The translations under genes were made by a program, and so were the position numbers. 64,000 bases of DNA from Buchnera aphidicola (Mindarus abietinus) (lineage in GTDB: Bacteria; Pseudomonadota; Gammaproteobacteria; Enterobacterales; Enterobacteriaceae), in NCBI RefSeq assembly GCF_964059085.1, contig NZ_OZ060398.1:361171-425170 (forward strand), given 5' to 3'. Under the pieces are notes generated by a model that was not told where the DNA came from, did no database searches, and saw only the letters and a list, made by a program, of their open reading frames with translations. Within the stretch, counting starts at the first letter, position 1, and every line of letters starts with the position of its first letter. Of the stretch, positions 20,126-30,586 are shown piece by piece.

Positions 20126-20216
20126 ATATTAAAATATCCAAATATTATTTTTTGATTTATTAATAGAAAAATTCTTAAAAAAATTGAAAATAAATATTTT
20201 AATTTAATATTAAGAT

Positions 20217-20228
20217 ATTATCGATAAT
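20217..20228. repeat. 12-base palindrome between mutS and cysJ
   Basis: ATTATCGATAAT is a perfect palindrome 19 bases beyond the mutS stop codon and about 90 bases before the cysJ start, on the minus strand. It is the only C/G-containing palindrome in this gap. It could be an operator or chance; no CysB-type site can be claimed. Confidence 0.25.
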
Positions 20229-20246
20229 TATATTAAAAAAAATAAA

Positions 20247-22775
20247 TTAAAAATTTTTAAAAAAAATTTTTTTTATTCCTTTTATTTTTTTAAATATAAA
20301 AGATAAAGAACTAATATTGAAATATTTTTTTAAAAATAATCTAAATGTTATTTTTTTTTTAATTTTTATTTCTTTTAATTTTGCATTAGCTAAATCAATA
20401 ACTTTTATTGGGAATCCAGAAAGAACAGCAACCAATATTCCATAACTTTTATTTATAAATCCTTGTTCTAGCTTATATAAAAAAGAAATTTTTCCATCAT
20501 ATTCAACTGTCGATAAATAAACATTTTTTATATTTTTATTTTTTTTTTCTAATTTTGTTAATTCAAAATAATGTGTAGAAAACAAAGTTATAGATTGTAT
20601 ATATTTAACTAAATATAAAGAAACTGACCAAGCTAAAGCTAATCCATCATTAATAGATGTTCCTCTTCCTATTTCATCTATCAAAACTAAACTATTAGAA
20701 GTAGCATTATTTAATATATTGGCAGTTTCTATCATTTCCACCATAAAAGACGACTTACCTCCCGATAAATCATCAGAAGAACCAATTCTTGTAAAAATTT
20801 GATCTATATTTCCAATAACAGCAGTCTTTGCAGGAACAAAACTTCCTATCCATGCCATAATTACAATTAATCCTATTTGTCTCATATATGTACTTTTACC
20901 ACCCATATTTGGACCAGTAATAATTAACATTCTATTTTTTCTAGATAAATTAACAGAATTAGGAACAAAAGAATGAGTTAATATTGATTCAATAACTGGA
21001 TGACGACTATCATTTAAGCGAATTTCTGTTTTGTTTGTTAGATAAGGGCATACATATTTTAATTTTACAGCTCTTTCTGCTAAATTCGATAAAACATCAA
21101 GTTCAGCAATTGCTTTTGCACTAATTTTTAAGAAAGGTATATAAAAATTTAATTTTTCTAATAATTTATAATATAAATAATTTTCTAACTCTAAACTTTT
21201 AAACTTTGATGATATAATTTCTTTTTCAAATTTTTTTAGTTCTAATGTTGTATATCTATTATATAATTTTAATGTTTGTATTTTTATATATTTTTCAGGT
21301 ATTAATTTTTTATACTTTTTGTTTATTTGAATATAATAACCAATAATTCTATTAAAACCTACTTTTAAAGAATCTATTTTTAATATTTTTTTTTCAAGAG
21401 TTTCAAATTTTTGAATAACAGATAATGAATTTTTTGAAATGTTCCTTAGATGATCTAATTTTCTATTATATCCTTTTGCTATTACATTTCCATTTTTTAT
21501 AGACATCGGAGAATCTGGATTAATAGAGGAATTTAATAAAGAAATAATTTCCTTGTTATTACCTAACCTTTTAACAATTCTTTTTATATTTTCTCCCTTA
21601 ATTTTTACTAATACTTTTTTAATTTTAATAAATTCTAGTAAAGTTAATTTAATTTTAATTATATCTATTGGATTTGCTTTCAACGTAACCACTCGAGAAC
21701 AAATTCTTTCTAAATCACTAATCTTTCTAAAAATAAATTTCAACTCTATATATTTTTCTTGTAATTCTTTTATGCTATTTTGCCTATTTTTAATAATTTT
21801 AATATCTCTAATAGGTGCATGTATCCAACGTTTTAACATTCTTACACCCATAGAAGTTGTGCATCTATTCAAAACATAAGACAAAGTATTTTTATAACCT
21901 CCTAATACATTTTTTGTTAATTCTAAATGAATTCTAGATACTTTATCTAATAAAATATATTTTTTAGGAACATTTATTTTAATTGATAAAATATTTCTTA
22001 AAAGAATTTTTTGTACAGATTTGATATATTGTAATAAACAACCAGCCGATCCTAATCCTAAATGATCTTTTTTTAAACCAAACCCTTCTAAATTTTGAGT
22101 ATTAAAGTGTAAGATAAGTTGGCGATAAGCACTCTCCAACTCAAATTCTGCTATAGAACGATATTCAATTAAAGTATTATTAGTTTTAATCGTATTAATA
22201 TCTTTAAAATTATCACTACACAATAATTCTACTGGATTAGTTCTGTATAATTCAGATAAAAATGATTCTAAATTTTCATGTTCTGATACATAAAAATCTC
22301 CTGAAGAAATATCTACATAAGAATATCCGAATTTATTTTCATTTTTATAAACTGCTGCTAGAATATTATCTACATCATTATTTAAAAAAAAATCTTCAAC
22401 AACTGTCCCAGGGGTAATTACTTGTATAACTTCTCGATTAATTAATTTATTTTTACAAGATAATTTATTTTTTACTTGTTCACATACAGCAATAGATTTT
22501 CCTAAATTTAATAATTTTTTCCAGTATCTCTCTGCAGTATGCACAGGTATACCTGCCATAGGTACTTTTTTTCCTGCTGAATATCCTCTATTTGTTAACA
22601 CTATTTTTAGTATATCGGAGACTGTGATAGCATCTTTATAAAATAATTCATAAAAATCTCCCATTCTAAAAAAAAGAACAAAATCAGGATATTTTTTTTT
22701 TATTGATAAATATTGTCTAATTATCGGAGTATGTAAATTTAAATTATTTTCATATTTATTTGAAATATCTTTCAA
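20247..22775 (-). CDS. mutS: DNA mismatch repair protein MutS
   Basis: MutS binds mismatches and starts methyl-directed repair. The 842-residue protein (E. coli 853) keeps the mismatch-reading Phe-x-Glu motif in FFRMGDFYELF near residue 36. Connector and lever domains follow, and the ATPase carries GPNMGGKSTYMRQ near residue 614 (Walker A), SSDDLSGGKSSFMVEM and LVLIDEIGRGTS near 693 (Walker B). The C-terminal tetramerisation tail is replaced by a short lysine-rich end. The gene is divergent from polA. Given the eroded PolA proofreading site, an intact mismatch-binding protein is worth noting. Confidence 0.96.
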   Translation of the reverse strand: MKDISNKYENNLNLHTPIIRQYLSIKKKYPDFVLFFRMGDFYELFYKDAITVSDILKIVLTNRGYSAGKKVPMAGIPVHTAERYWKKLLNLGKSIAVCEQVKNKLSCKNKLINREVIQVITPGTVVEDFFLNNDVDNILAAVYKNENKFGYSYVDISSGDFYVSEHENLESFLSELYRTNPVELLCSDNFKDINTIKTNNTLIEYRSIAEFELESAYRQLILHFNTQNLEGFGLKKDHLGLGSAGCLLQYIKSVQKILLRNILSIKINVPKKYILLDKVSRIHLELTKNVLGGYKNTLSYVLNRCTTSMGVRMLKRWIHAPIRDIKIIKNRQNSIKELQEKYIELKFIFRKISDLERICSRVVTLKANPIDIIKIKLTLLEFIKIKKVLVKIKGENIKRIVKRLGNNKEIISLLNSSINPDSPMSIKNGNVIAKGYNRKLDHLRNISKNSLSVIQKFETLEKKILKIDSLKVGFNRIIGYYIQINKKYKKLIPEKYIKIQTLKLYNRYTTLELKKFEKEIISSKFKSLELENYLYYKLLEKLNFYIPFLKISAKAIAELDVLSNLAERAVKLKYVCPYLTNKTEIRLNDSRHPVIESILTHSFVPNSVNLSRKNRMLIITGPNMGGKSTYMRQIGLIVIMAWIGSFVPAKTAVIGNIDQIFTRIGSSDDLSGGKSSFMVEMIETANILNNATSNSLVLIDEIGRGTSINDGLALAWSVSLYLVKYIQSITLFSTHYFELTKLEKKNKNIKNVYLSTVEYDGKISFLYKLEQGFINKSYGILVAVLSGFPIKVIDLANAKLKEIKIKKKITFRLFLKKYFNISSLSFIFKKIKGIKKIFFKNF

Positions 22776-23180
22776 TTTTTTTTTTTATTTTTATTATTCA
22801 CTTTTTATCTCTATAAGAAAATATTTTTCAAATTTTATTAAAAAAATTTAGCATAAATAACTTAAAATCAAATTATAAATTAATAAAAAAAATTTTTCAT
22901 GTTTTTAAAGTTATTAATTGTTAATTAAATTAAATATTTAAGTTTAATAAACTAAAAATTATATAAAATTAAAAAAAAATTTAAAAAAAACATAAAAAAT
23001 AAGAAAACTTTATGTATTAACAAAAATTAAAGTCTTAAAAATATTTAAAATTTGAAAAAAATTAACAAAATTAATTTATTAATACACTTATTAAATATAA
23101 TAAACGATTAATCCATAATTATTATTTAAATTAATATGTTAAACTTAATTAATTTTAAAAATTTTAAAATTTTAATTTTC
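22776..23180. other. 405-base divergent intergenic region between mutS and polA
   Basis: The region is nearly all A and T, with many A runs. I found no tRNA, no gene remnant and no convincing hairpin. It should contain both the mutS and polA promoters, but many TATAAT-like hexamers occur and none can be chosen. The polA frame stays open back to 23136, without homology. Confidence 0.5.
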
Positions 23181-25865
23181 ATGAACATAAAAAATAAAAC
23201 TTCAAATAAATCGAATCCTATTATATTAATCGATGGAAATTTGTATCTTTATCGATTTTATTATGCCCTTCCCAAGCTAAAAAATAATTTTAATGAACCT
23301 TCTAATGCAATATATGGAATGATTAATATGTTGCTAAATTTATTAAAAAAATATACACCAAAAAAAATGATAGTTGTATTTGATTCATTTCAAAAAAATT
23401 TTAGACATTCTATATTTAAAGAATATAAAGTCAAAAGAATATCTATGCCTGATAATTTAAAAGTACAAATTATTCCGTTAAAATCAGCTATTAAAATGCT
23501 AGGTATACCTACCTTGTGTATACCTACAATAGAAGCAGATGATATTATAGGAACAATTGCTTCAAAAGAATCTAAAAATGGAAATAAAGTACTAATTAAA
23601 AGCTATGACAAAGATATGATTCAATTAGTAGAAAATAATATTAATATCATCCATAATGTAAATGGAAAAGTTATTGGTCCTTATGAAATAAAAAAAAAAT
23701 ATGGTTTTTCTTCGAAACAAATTGTTGATTTTTTAAGTTTAATAGGGGATAAATCTGATTCTATTCCAGGAGTTCCCGGAATAGGTAACAAAACAGCTTT
23801 AATACTTATAAAAAATTATGGATCAATTGAATCCATCTATAAGAATATAAAAAATATAAGCTCTTTAATTATACGGAATTCAAAAAAAATTGTCTCTCTT
23901 TTAATTGAACACAAAAAATCAATATTTTTATTTAAGCAATTAATTACCTTAAAATTAGATATTAAACTAAATATAGACGAAAAATTAGAGTTTTCAAACC
24001 CTAAAATTTTAAATTTATGTATTTTTTTTAAATATTATAACATAAATACATGGAGTGAAAAAATTAAAGATTTTGATTTCTTTTATAAAAAAAAAATACC
24101 AAAAAAAAAAATGAATAATTTTACTATTTTTTCTGAAAATTTAGAAAAGAATATAAATTTTTTTCTAAAAAAAATAAAAGAATCTTCTATGTTTTCTTTT
24201 TTTTTACATTTAGATACGTCTTCAAAAAAAATAAAGGAGTTAAAAGGAGTAGCTTTTTCATTATCCTCAAAAAATACAATTTATTTTCCTTTTAATAATA
24301 AAACGTCTATTAATAATTTTAAAGCTATTTTTGAAAATAAAAAAAATAAAAAAATTAGTAAAAATTTAAAAGAAGATAGCCAAATTCTAGAAAAAAATAA
24401 CATTGTTTTATCTGGAAACCAATATGATATTTTTATTGAATCATATTTATTAGATAGTCAGTTTGGAGAAAAATATAGTCTAGAAGAATTAAAAGAAAAA
24501 TGGATAAACAACAAAAAAAAATTTACTAATATTAAAAATAAAAAAAATCATATATTAAATGAAAATGATGTATTAATCCAAGCAGAAACTATATTTTTAT
24601 TGCATGAAAATTTATGGTTTCGTTTAAAAAAAAATAAAGAAAATATTTTTATATTAAATAATATTGATTTTCCTTTAATTAAAGTAATAGAAAAAATAGA
24701 AAAAAATGGCGTTTTAATTGATAAATTCATCTTAGAAAAACAATCTAAGAAAAACATTTTGAAATTAAATAACCTTAAAAAAATAGCCTATGAATTAGCT
24801 AATACGTCTTTTAACTTACTATCGAATAAACAATTACAACCAATTTTATTCAAAGATATTGAATTTAAAAAAATTAAAAAAAATAAAAATGGAAATTTTT
24901 CTACTTCTAAATATGTATTAAAAGAACTTTCTTTAACAAATCCTTTGGCAAAAATTATTTTGAATTACCGAAAATTAAGAAAGTTACAATCTAATTACTT
25001 GGATACTTTACCAAATATGATTAATCCAGTAAATAATAGAATTCATACTTCTTATCATCAAACTTTAACTGTAACAGGAAGATTATCTTCTTCAAATCCT
25101 AACTTACAAAATATTCCAATTCGCACGAAAGAAGGAAAGAGAATTAGGAAATCTTTTATTGCTCCTAAAAATACAATAATTGCTGCTATAGATTATTCCC
25201 AAATAGAATTAAGAATTCTAGCTCATTTATCAAATGATCCTTATTTAATTAATGCTTTTAAAAAAAATAAAGATATTCATCTTTTAACGGCATCAGAAAT
25301 TTTTAATACTTCTATTTTAAATATTACCAATGAACAAAGACAAAAAGCAAAGGTCATTAACTTTAGTTTAATTTACGGAATGACTGCTTTTGGTTTATCT
25401 AAAAAAATTAATGTTAATGTAGAAGATGCTCAAAAATATATTGATATTTTTTTTAAAAAATACAATGAAGTTTGTAACTATACGAAAAAAATTCAAAAAT
25501 TTGCTCTTAAAAAAGGTTTTGTTTCGACTATTTTAGGAAGAAAATTATATTTATCAAACATTAAATCAAAAAATATATATCTTAGACAATCTGCTGAACG
25601 TTCTTGCATTAATGCACCTATGCAAGGTACTGCTGCTGATATTATTAAAAAATCAATGATTGAAGTAAATAATTTTTTAACTAAAAAAAATTTTTTTAGC
25701 AAAATACTGATGCAAATACACGATGAATTAATCTTTGAAATTAAAGAAAAAGAACAGTCCACAATACTTCCTGAACTAATATATATTATGGAAAATATTA
25801 TTTCCTTAAAGGTTCCATTAAAAGTATCCACTAAGTTAGGAAAAAATTGGGGCGAAATAAATTAG
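23181..25865 (+). CDS. polA: DNA polymerase I, proofreading site apparently lost
   Basis: PolA fills gaps and removes RNA primers. The 894-residue protein (E. coli 928) has the 5' nuclease domain (ILIDGNLYLYRFYYALP near residue 16, IEADDIIGT, LIGDKSDSIPGVPGIG near 190). The polymerase domain is intact: DYSQIELRILAHLS motif A near 670, RQKAKVINFSLIYGMTAFG motif B and LMQIHDELIFE motif C near 845. The middle 3'-5' exonuclease domain is shortened, and FDTETDS of E. coli is LHLDTSS here near residue 343, so both acidic metal ligands are missing. ATG 23181 is preferred because the family begins a few residues before the ILIDG segment; ATG 23136 would add 15 unmatched residues. Confidence 0.95.
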   Translation: MNIKNKTSNKSNPIILIDGNLYLYRFYYALPKLKNNFNEPSNAIYGMINMLLNLLKKYTPKKMIVVFDSFQKNFRHSIFKEYKVKRISMPDNLKVQIIPLKSAIKMLGIPTLCIPTIEADDIIGTIASKESKNGNKVLIKSYDKDMIQLVENNINIIHNVNGKVIGPYEIKKKYGFSSKQIVDFLSLIGDKSDSIPGVPGIGNKTALILIKNYGSIESIYKNIKNISSLIIRNSKKIVSLLIEHKKSIFLFKQLITLKLDIKLNIDEKLEFSNPKILNLCIFFKYYNINTWSEKIKDFDFFYKKKIPKKKMNNFTIFSENLEKNINFFLKKIKESSMFSFFLHLDTSSKKIKELKGVAFSLSSKNTIYFPFNNKTSINNFKAIFENKKNKKISKNLKEDSQILEKNNIVLSGNQYDIFIESYLLDSQFGEKYSLEELKEKWINNKKKFTNIKNKKNHILNENDVLIQAETIFLLHENLWFRLKKNKENIFILNNIDFPLIKVIEKIEKNGVLIDKFILEKQSKKNILKLNNLKKIAYELANTSFNLLSNKQLQPILFKDIEFKKIKKNKNGNFSTSKYVLKELSLTNPLAKIILNYRKLRKLQSNYLDTLPNMINPVNNRIHTSYHQTLTVTGRLSSSNPNLQNIPIRTKEGKRIRKSFIAPKNTIIAAIDYSQIELRILAHLSNDPYLINAFKKNKDIHLLTASEIFNTSILNITNEQRQKAKVINFSLIYGMTAFGLSKKINVNVEDAQKYIDIFFKKYNEVCNYTKKIQKFALKKGFVSTILGRKLYLSNIKSKNIYLRQSAERSCINAPMQGTAADIIKKSMIEVNNFLTKKNFFSKILMQIHDELIFEIKEKEQSTILPELIYIMENIISLKVPLKVSTKLGKNWGEIN

Positions 25866-25902
25866 ATAAAAACATTAACTAATTTTAATTTTTATTAAAA
25901 AA

Positions 25903-26502
25903 TTATCGAATGTTATTCCATGTAAGCAATTCATTTTTTAAATTAATAATTCCTATTTTTTTTAAAGAAGAAAAAATATATACTTTTATAAATTTTGAAA
26001 TAGCATAAATATGCTTTTTTACAATTAATAACTGCTTTTTTTGAAAATTTACTGATACTTTATCCGATTTATTTAATAAAACAATTACTTTGATATTTCG
26101 TTTTACCGAAAAAAAAATAATTCTTTGATCAAGAGGTTTTAATGGATTTCTAATATCCATTAAAACTACTAAACCTATTAAACATTTTCTGTTATCCACA
26201 TAATTATATATTAAAGATTCTATTTTTTTTTTCTTTAATTTTGATAGTTTAGAAAAACCATACCCTGGAAGATCTACTAAACGAAAATTTTTAGATACTT
26301 CAAAAATATTTATTAATTGTGTTCTGCCAGGAAACTTACTTGTTCGAGATATTTTTTTATTATTGACTAAACAATTAATAGTTGTAGATTTTCCAGAATT
26401 AGATGTTCCACAAAAAGCAATTTCTATTCCATTAAAAAAATCTAAATCTAAAATACTTGATATACTTTTTAAAAAAAAAGTAGAATCGTACTTAATTTCC
26501 AT
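25903..26502 (-). CDS. engB: Ribosome biogenesis GTPase EngB/YihA
   Basis: EngB is a small GTPase needed for assembly of the large ribosomal subunit. The 199-residue protein (E. coli 210) has G1 FCGTSNSGKSTTIN near residue 30, SRTSKFPGRTQLIN, G3 VDLPGYGFSK near 76 and G4 LLNKSDKV near 141. A strong Shine-Dalgarno element (AAGGAG, 7 bases before the ATG) fixes the start at 26502. It converges on polA as in E. coli; the Spot 42 RNA gene between them in E. coli cannot fit in the 37 bases here. Also called yihA or ysxC. Confidence 0.95.
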   Translation of the reverse strand: MEIKYDSTFFLKSISSILDLDFFNGIEIAFCGTSNSGKSTTINCLVNNKKISRTSKFPGRTQLINIFEVSKNFRLVDLPGYGFSKLSKLKKKKIESLIYNYVDNRKCLIGLVVLMDIRNPLKPLDQRIIFFSVKRNIKVIVLLNKSDKVSVNFQKKQLLIVKKHIYAISKFIKVYIFSSLKKIGIINLKNELLTWNNIR

Positions 26503-26916
26503 AATAGTCTCCTTTTTAAAAAATTTTAATTTTTAAATTAAATTTAAAAAAATATTTTATATTTACAAAAAAATAGATTACTAATTGAATTAGTATTCTA
26601 AAAATTATATAATTAATACAGTATAAAAAACACTTATAAAAATATTCTTTTAAAATATTAAAAAAATTATAGATATAAACATATTATGACTGATTTTATT
26701 GAAAAAATAGCATTTATAATTAATTTATTTTTACATCAAAATACATAACTTAATCAAATTTTATATTTTTTAATATTTAAAAAATAAAATTTTAAAACTA
26801 TTAATTTATTTGAACTTTGTTTTTTTATAACTTAAAAAAGGAATTAAAAGAAATAAAATATTTTTTAAAAGATAAAACTTTAATAGTTATAGTTTTAATA
26901 TCCTAAGGGAAAAATA
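26503..26916. other. 414-base divergent intergenic region between engB and typA
   Basis: No coding or RNA gene is visible. The sequence is almost entirely A and T, with no clear inverted repeat. Promoters for both flanking genes must lie here. Just before typA there is an AAGGG Shine-Dalgarno element, stronger than most in this window. Confidence 0.5.
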
Positions 26917-28731
26917 ATGCAAGAAAAAATAAGAAATATAGCTATTATTGCTCATGTTGATCATGGAAAAACCACTTTAATAGATAAATTATTGCAGCAA
27001 TCTGGAACATTTAAAAACCATGAAGAAACTAAAGATAGAATTTTAGATTCAAATGATTTAGAAAAAGAAAGAGGTATCACTATACTGGCAAAAAATATAT
27101 CTATTAATTGGAAGGGATATAAAATAAATATTATAGACACTCCTGGACATGCTGATTTTGGAGGAGAAGTTGAAAGAGTTATATCAATGGTAGATTCCGT
27201 ATTGCTCGTAGTCGACGCTTTAGACGGGCCTATGCCACAAACTAGATTTGTAACTCAAAAAGCATTTGAGAATGGAATAAAACCTATAGTGGTCATAAAT
27301 AAAATTGATAGAAAAAATGCTCGTCCAGATTGGGTAGTTGATCAAATTTTTGATTTATTTGTAGAACTTAATGCTACTGATGAACAATTAGATTTTCCAA
27401 TTATTTATACTTCGGCCTTGCTCGGTACATCTGGATTTAATCATGAAAAAATAAAAAGTGATATGACTCCTCTTTATGAAACTATTATTAAACATGTTCC
27501 AGCTCCTCAATACTTTTCAGATAATTTTTTACAAATGCAAATTTCACAATTAGAATATAATAATTATTTAGGAATTATAGGAATAGGTAGAATTATTAAA
27601 GGCACTATAAAACCAAATCAAACTGTTTCAATTGTAAAAAAAGAAAAAGTAAAAACTGGGAAAGTTAATAAAATACTTAGCTATGTTGGTTTAACAAAAA
27701 AAGAAACTAGTCTGGCTTGTTCTGGAGATATTGTAGCTTTAACAGGATTAAATGATATTAGTATTTCAGATACTATTTGCGACCCTGATCACATTAAAGC
27801 ATTGCCTCGAATACAGATAGAGGATCCTACCGTAAAAATGATGTTTTGTGTTAATACTTCCACATTCTCCGGTATAGAAGGAAAATATATTACCGCTCCT
27901 CAAATTTTTAAAAGACTAAAAAAAGAAGCTATTAATAACGTTGCTTTACGTATAGAAGAAACTTTAGACGCTAATATATTCTGTGTTTCAGGAAGGGGGG
28001 AATTACATTTATCTATATTAATAGAAAATATGAGGAGAGAAGGATTTGAATTAGAAGTATCTAGGCCTAAAGTTATTTTAAAAAAAATCAAAGAAAAATT
28101 ATGTGAACCTTTAGAAAAAACAATTATAGAAATTAATCAAAAATATCAAGGATCTGTAATGTCTATAATTGGAGAAAGAAAAGGGGAACTTAAAAATATG
28201 ATTTCTGAAAAAAATGAAAAAGTTCGCTTAGAGTACATTATTCCAAGTAGAGCATTAATTGGTTTTCGCTCTCATTTTATGAATATTACTTCTGGAACAG
28301 GATTATTTTATTCTTCTTTTAGCCATTATGATACTATTATTGCTAATAATATTGGACAAAGAAGAAACGGAGTTATGATTGCAAATAAAACCGGAACCGC
28401 AGTTGGATTTTCTCTTTTTAATTTACAAGATAGAGGAAATTTGTTTATCTCTCATGGAGAGAAAGTTTATGAAGGACAAATTATTGGTATTCATAATAGA
28501 AATAATGACCTAACAGTTAATTGTTTAACTGGGAAAAAGTTAACTAATATGCGAGCATCTGGAACTGATGAAGCTATTACATTAATTCCGCCTTTGAATA
28601 TAAGTTTAGAATACGCCCTAGGATTTATAAACGATGATGAATTAGTAGAAGTAACGCCAAAATCTATTAGAATTAGAAAAAAATATTTAACAGAAAGTTC
28701 TAGAAAAAGCGCTAATAGGAAACATAAATAA
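26917..28731 (+). CDS. typA: Ribosome-associated GTPase TypA/BipA
   Basis: TypA is a translational GTPase related to EF-G and LepA, involved in 50S subunit assembly and stress or low-temperature growth. The 604-residue protein (E. coli 607) has G1 AHVDHGKTTL near residue 12, RGITILAKN near 53, G3 DTPGHADFGGEV near 76 and G4 NKIDR near 128. The C-terminal part includes SGRGELHLSILIENMRREG near 353 and PSRALIGFRS near 440. It is among the best conserved proteins in the window. It converges with gmk, with only 5 bases between the stop codons. Confidence 0.97.
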   Translation: MQEKIRNIAIIAHVDHGKTTLIDKLLQQSGTFKNHEETKDRILDSNDLEKERGITILAKNISINWKGYKINIIDTPGHADFGGEVERVISMVDSVLLVVDALDGPMPQTRFVTQKAFENGIKPIVVINKIDRKNARPDWVVDQIFDLFVELNATDEQLDFPIIYTSALLGTSGFNHEKIKSDMTPLYETIIKHVPAPQYFSDNFLQMQISQLEYNNYLGIIGIGRIIKGTIKPNQTVSIVKKEKVKTGKVNKILSYVGLTKKETSLACSGDIVALTGLNDISISDTICDPDHIKALPRIQIEDPTVKMMFCVNTSTFSGIEGKYITAPQIFKRLKKEAINNVALRIEETLDANIFCVSGRGELHLSILIENMRREGFELEVSRPKVILKKIKEKLCEPLEKTIIEINQKYQGSVMSIIGERKGELKNMISEKNEKVRLEYIIPSRALIGFRSHFMNITSGTGLFYSSFSHYDTIIANNIGQRRNGVMIANKTGTAVGFSLFNLQDRGNLFISHGEKVYEGQIIGIHNRNNDLTVNCLTGKKLTNMRASGTDEAITLIPPLNISLEYALGFINDDELVEVTPKSIRIRKKYLTESSRKSANRKHK

Positions 28732-28736
28732 ATTTT

Positions 28737-29360
28737 TTAACATTTTAGTAAATTTTGGATCAAAGAAAAATTTTTTTTCTTTTGATATGATAATCGTAGT
28801 CTATTTGCAAATATAATGTTAGTCAAATCAAGAACGGCCAATTTTAATTTACTATTCACAATTACATAGTCATATTCATGATAATGACTAATTTCTGAAA
28901 CCGCTGTTTTCATTCTTTTATGAATAACAAGATCACTATCTTGACCTCTATTTCGTAATCTCCTATATAATTCTTGTTTTGAAGGAGGAAGCAAAAAAAT
29001 ACTTTTCGAATTTTCAATTTTATTTCGAATATTTTGCGCTCCTTCCCAATTAATAATTAAAAAAATATCAATTCCTAATAATAAAAATTTTTCTATCATT
29101 ATTTTAGAAGTACCGTAATAATCATTAAATATTTTTGCATATTCTAAAAAAAATCCTTTTTTTATCATATTTTTAAATTTTTTTTTAGATACAAAATAGT
29201 AATCTTTTCCATTTTTTTCTCCTCTTCGCATTAATCGAGTAGTATAAGAAATAGAAATAGTTATATTATCTAAAATATTCTTTTTAAACATTTGTTGTAT
29301 TAAAGTAGATTTTCCAGTTCCACTCGGTGCTGAAATAATAAATAAAGTGCCTTTATACAT
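28737..29360 (-). CDS. gmk: Guanylate kinase
   Basis: Gmk phosphorylates GMP to GDP. The protein has 207 residues, the same as E. coli. The P-loop ISAPSGTGKSTLI is at about residue 8-20. SYTTRLMRRGEKNGKDYYFV holds GMP-binding residues, and EYAKIFNDYYGTS and NWEGAQNIR follow. FLLPPSKQELYRRLRNRGQD and SHYHEYDYVIVN form the lid and C-terminal region. ygfZ lies upstream on the same strand, 94 bases away, so the two may share a transcript. Confidence 0.96.
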   Translation of the reverse strand: MYKGTLFIISAPSGTGKSTLIQQMFKKNILDNITISISYTTRLMRRGEKNGKDYYFVSKKKFKNMIKKGFFLEYAKIFNDYYGTSKIMIEKFLLLGIDIFLIINWEGAQNIRNKIENSKSIFLLPPSKQELYRRLRNRGQDSDLVIHKRMKTAVSEISHYHEYDYVIVNSKLKLAVLDLTNIIFANRLRLSYQKKKNFSLIQNLLKC

Positions 29361-29454
29361 TAGATTTAATCATACTTTCGTATACTATACTAAACTAAAT
29401 AAGATTTATTATGCCAGAAAACCTATAAATTATACATATTTTTTTGCTTTGATA

Positions 29455-30435
29455 CTAAATATAAAAAATTTTTTTTAAAACAAGTTTTTCATTTTTCTTT
29501 GAAAAAATTCTAAATTTACAGTTTAAATTTATTTTTTTATTTAAAATAGCTTGAACCCAAAAAATATTGTTAATATTTGATATTGTATAAATAATTTTTC
29601 CAACAATTACCCATTTTTCTTTAATTTTCGCTTCTATTTTTAGATTTTTTTGTAAAATATTATCAGTATATAAAATCATCCAACATAAAAAATTATTTTT
29701 TATTTTTTTAAAATAAGCTCGAGAAATAACTTCTTGTCCTTGATAACAACCTTTATGAAAATTAATTCCATTAATTTTCTGTAATCCTAATTCTTGAGGA
29801 AGAAACTTTTCTTGAATATTTTTTTCTATAATAGGAAATCCTGATTCTATATCTAAAAAATTCCAGTATTTATAATTTTTAATATTTGAATTTGCAAATA
29901 ATATTTTATATAAAAAAAATATTTTTTTTTCAGGAAAAATCAAAAAATACCTCTTTTTAAGATTATCTACTAAAAGTAAAATAATATTTTTTTCTATAAC
30001 TATTGTTTTTTTTTTATTAGGAATATTTAAAAAAAACTTTTGCAAAAAAACTTTTCCTCTTATCCCTGATAATCCTATGATTTTTACTTTTTTTTCTATA
30101 AAAATAGATAATTTCGAAAAAATAGAATACTTTTTTAACTCTTGCACTTGTAAATCAACCGTACTTTTCCTTATTAAGTAAGCATATCCTTTTTTATATT
30201 TAAATAAAGTTAATACCCCTAATACTTTCCCATTAATAGAACAATGAGCAGCCATATGATATTTATCATTTTTAAATTGATTCATATCTATGGTCAATTT
30301 ACTTTGTAAATATTCTTTACTATTTTCCCCTTCAACTACAACCATAGTATAGTTTTTTAAAATCATTAAAATTGGCATTACTTTTTGATAATAAAGAAAG
30401 TTAATTTTATTATTAATTAATATGTTAAATCTCAT
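29455..30435 (-). CDS. ygfZ: Folate-binding iron-sulfur cluster protein YgfZ
   Basis: YgfZ is a tetrahydrofolate-binding protein of the GcvT family that helps maintain iron-sulfur enzymes such as MiaB. Its length of 326 residues equals E. coli YgfZ. The hallmark KGCYQGQE motif with the essential cysteine is near residue 227. GENSKEYLQSKLTID near 38, MAAHCSINGKVLG, KKYSIFSKL and NIESGFP-like DIESGFPII also match. The client MiaB is encoded at 35541-36875. It is divergent from prfB across 151 bases; ATG 30435 gives the family length, though later Met codons are possible. Confidence 0.93.
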   Translation of the reverse strand: MRFNILINNKINFLYYQKVMPILMILKNYTMVVVEGENSKEYLQSKLTIDMNQFKNDKYHMAAHCSINGKVLGVLTLFKYKKGYAYLIRKSTVDLQVQELKKYSIFSKLSIFIEKKVKIIGLSGIRGKVFLQKFFLNIPNKKKTIVIEKNIILLLVDNLKKRYFLIFPEKKIFFLYKILFANSNIKNYKYWNFLDIESGFPIIEKNIQEKFLPQELGLQKINGINFHKGCYQGQEVISRAYFKKIKNNFLCWMILYTDNILQKNLKIEAKIKEKWVIVGKIIYTISNINNIFWVQAILNKKINLNCKFRIFSKKNEKLVLKKIFYI

Positions 30436-30586
30436 TTAAAACAGAACCTATTTTTTTTTATTTAAAAAAATTTTTAAATACCAATTAATAATTATATAAT
30501 ATTTTTATATAAAAAACATAAAAAATTATGATATATATAAATTTACAAAAAAATATAAATGTTAAATATTTTAAGAGAAAACTATT

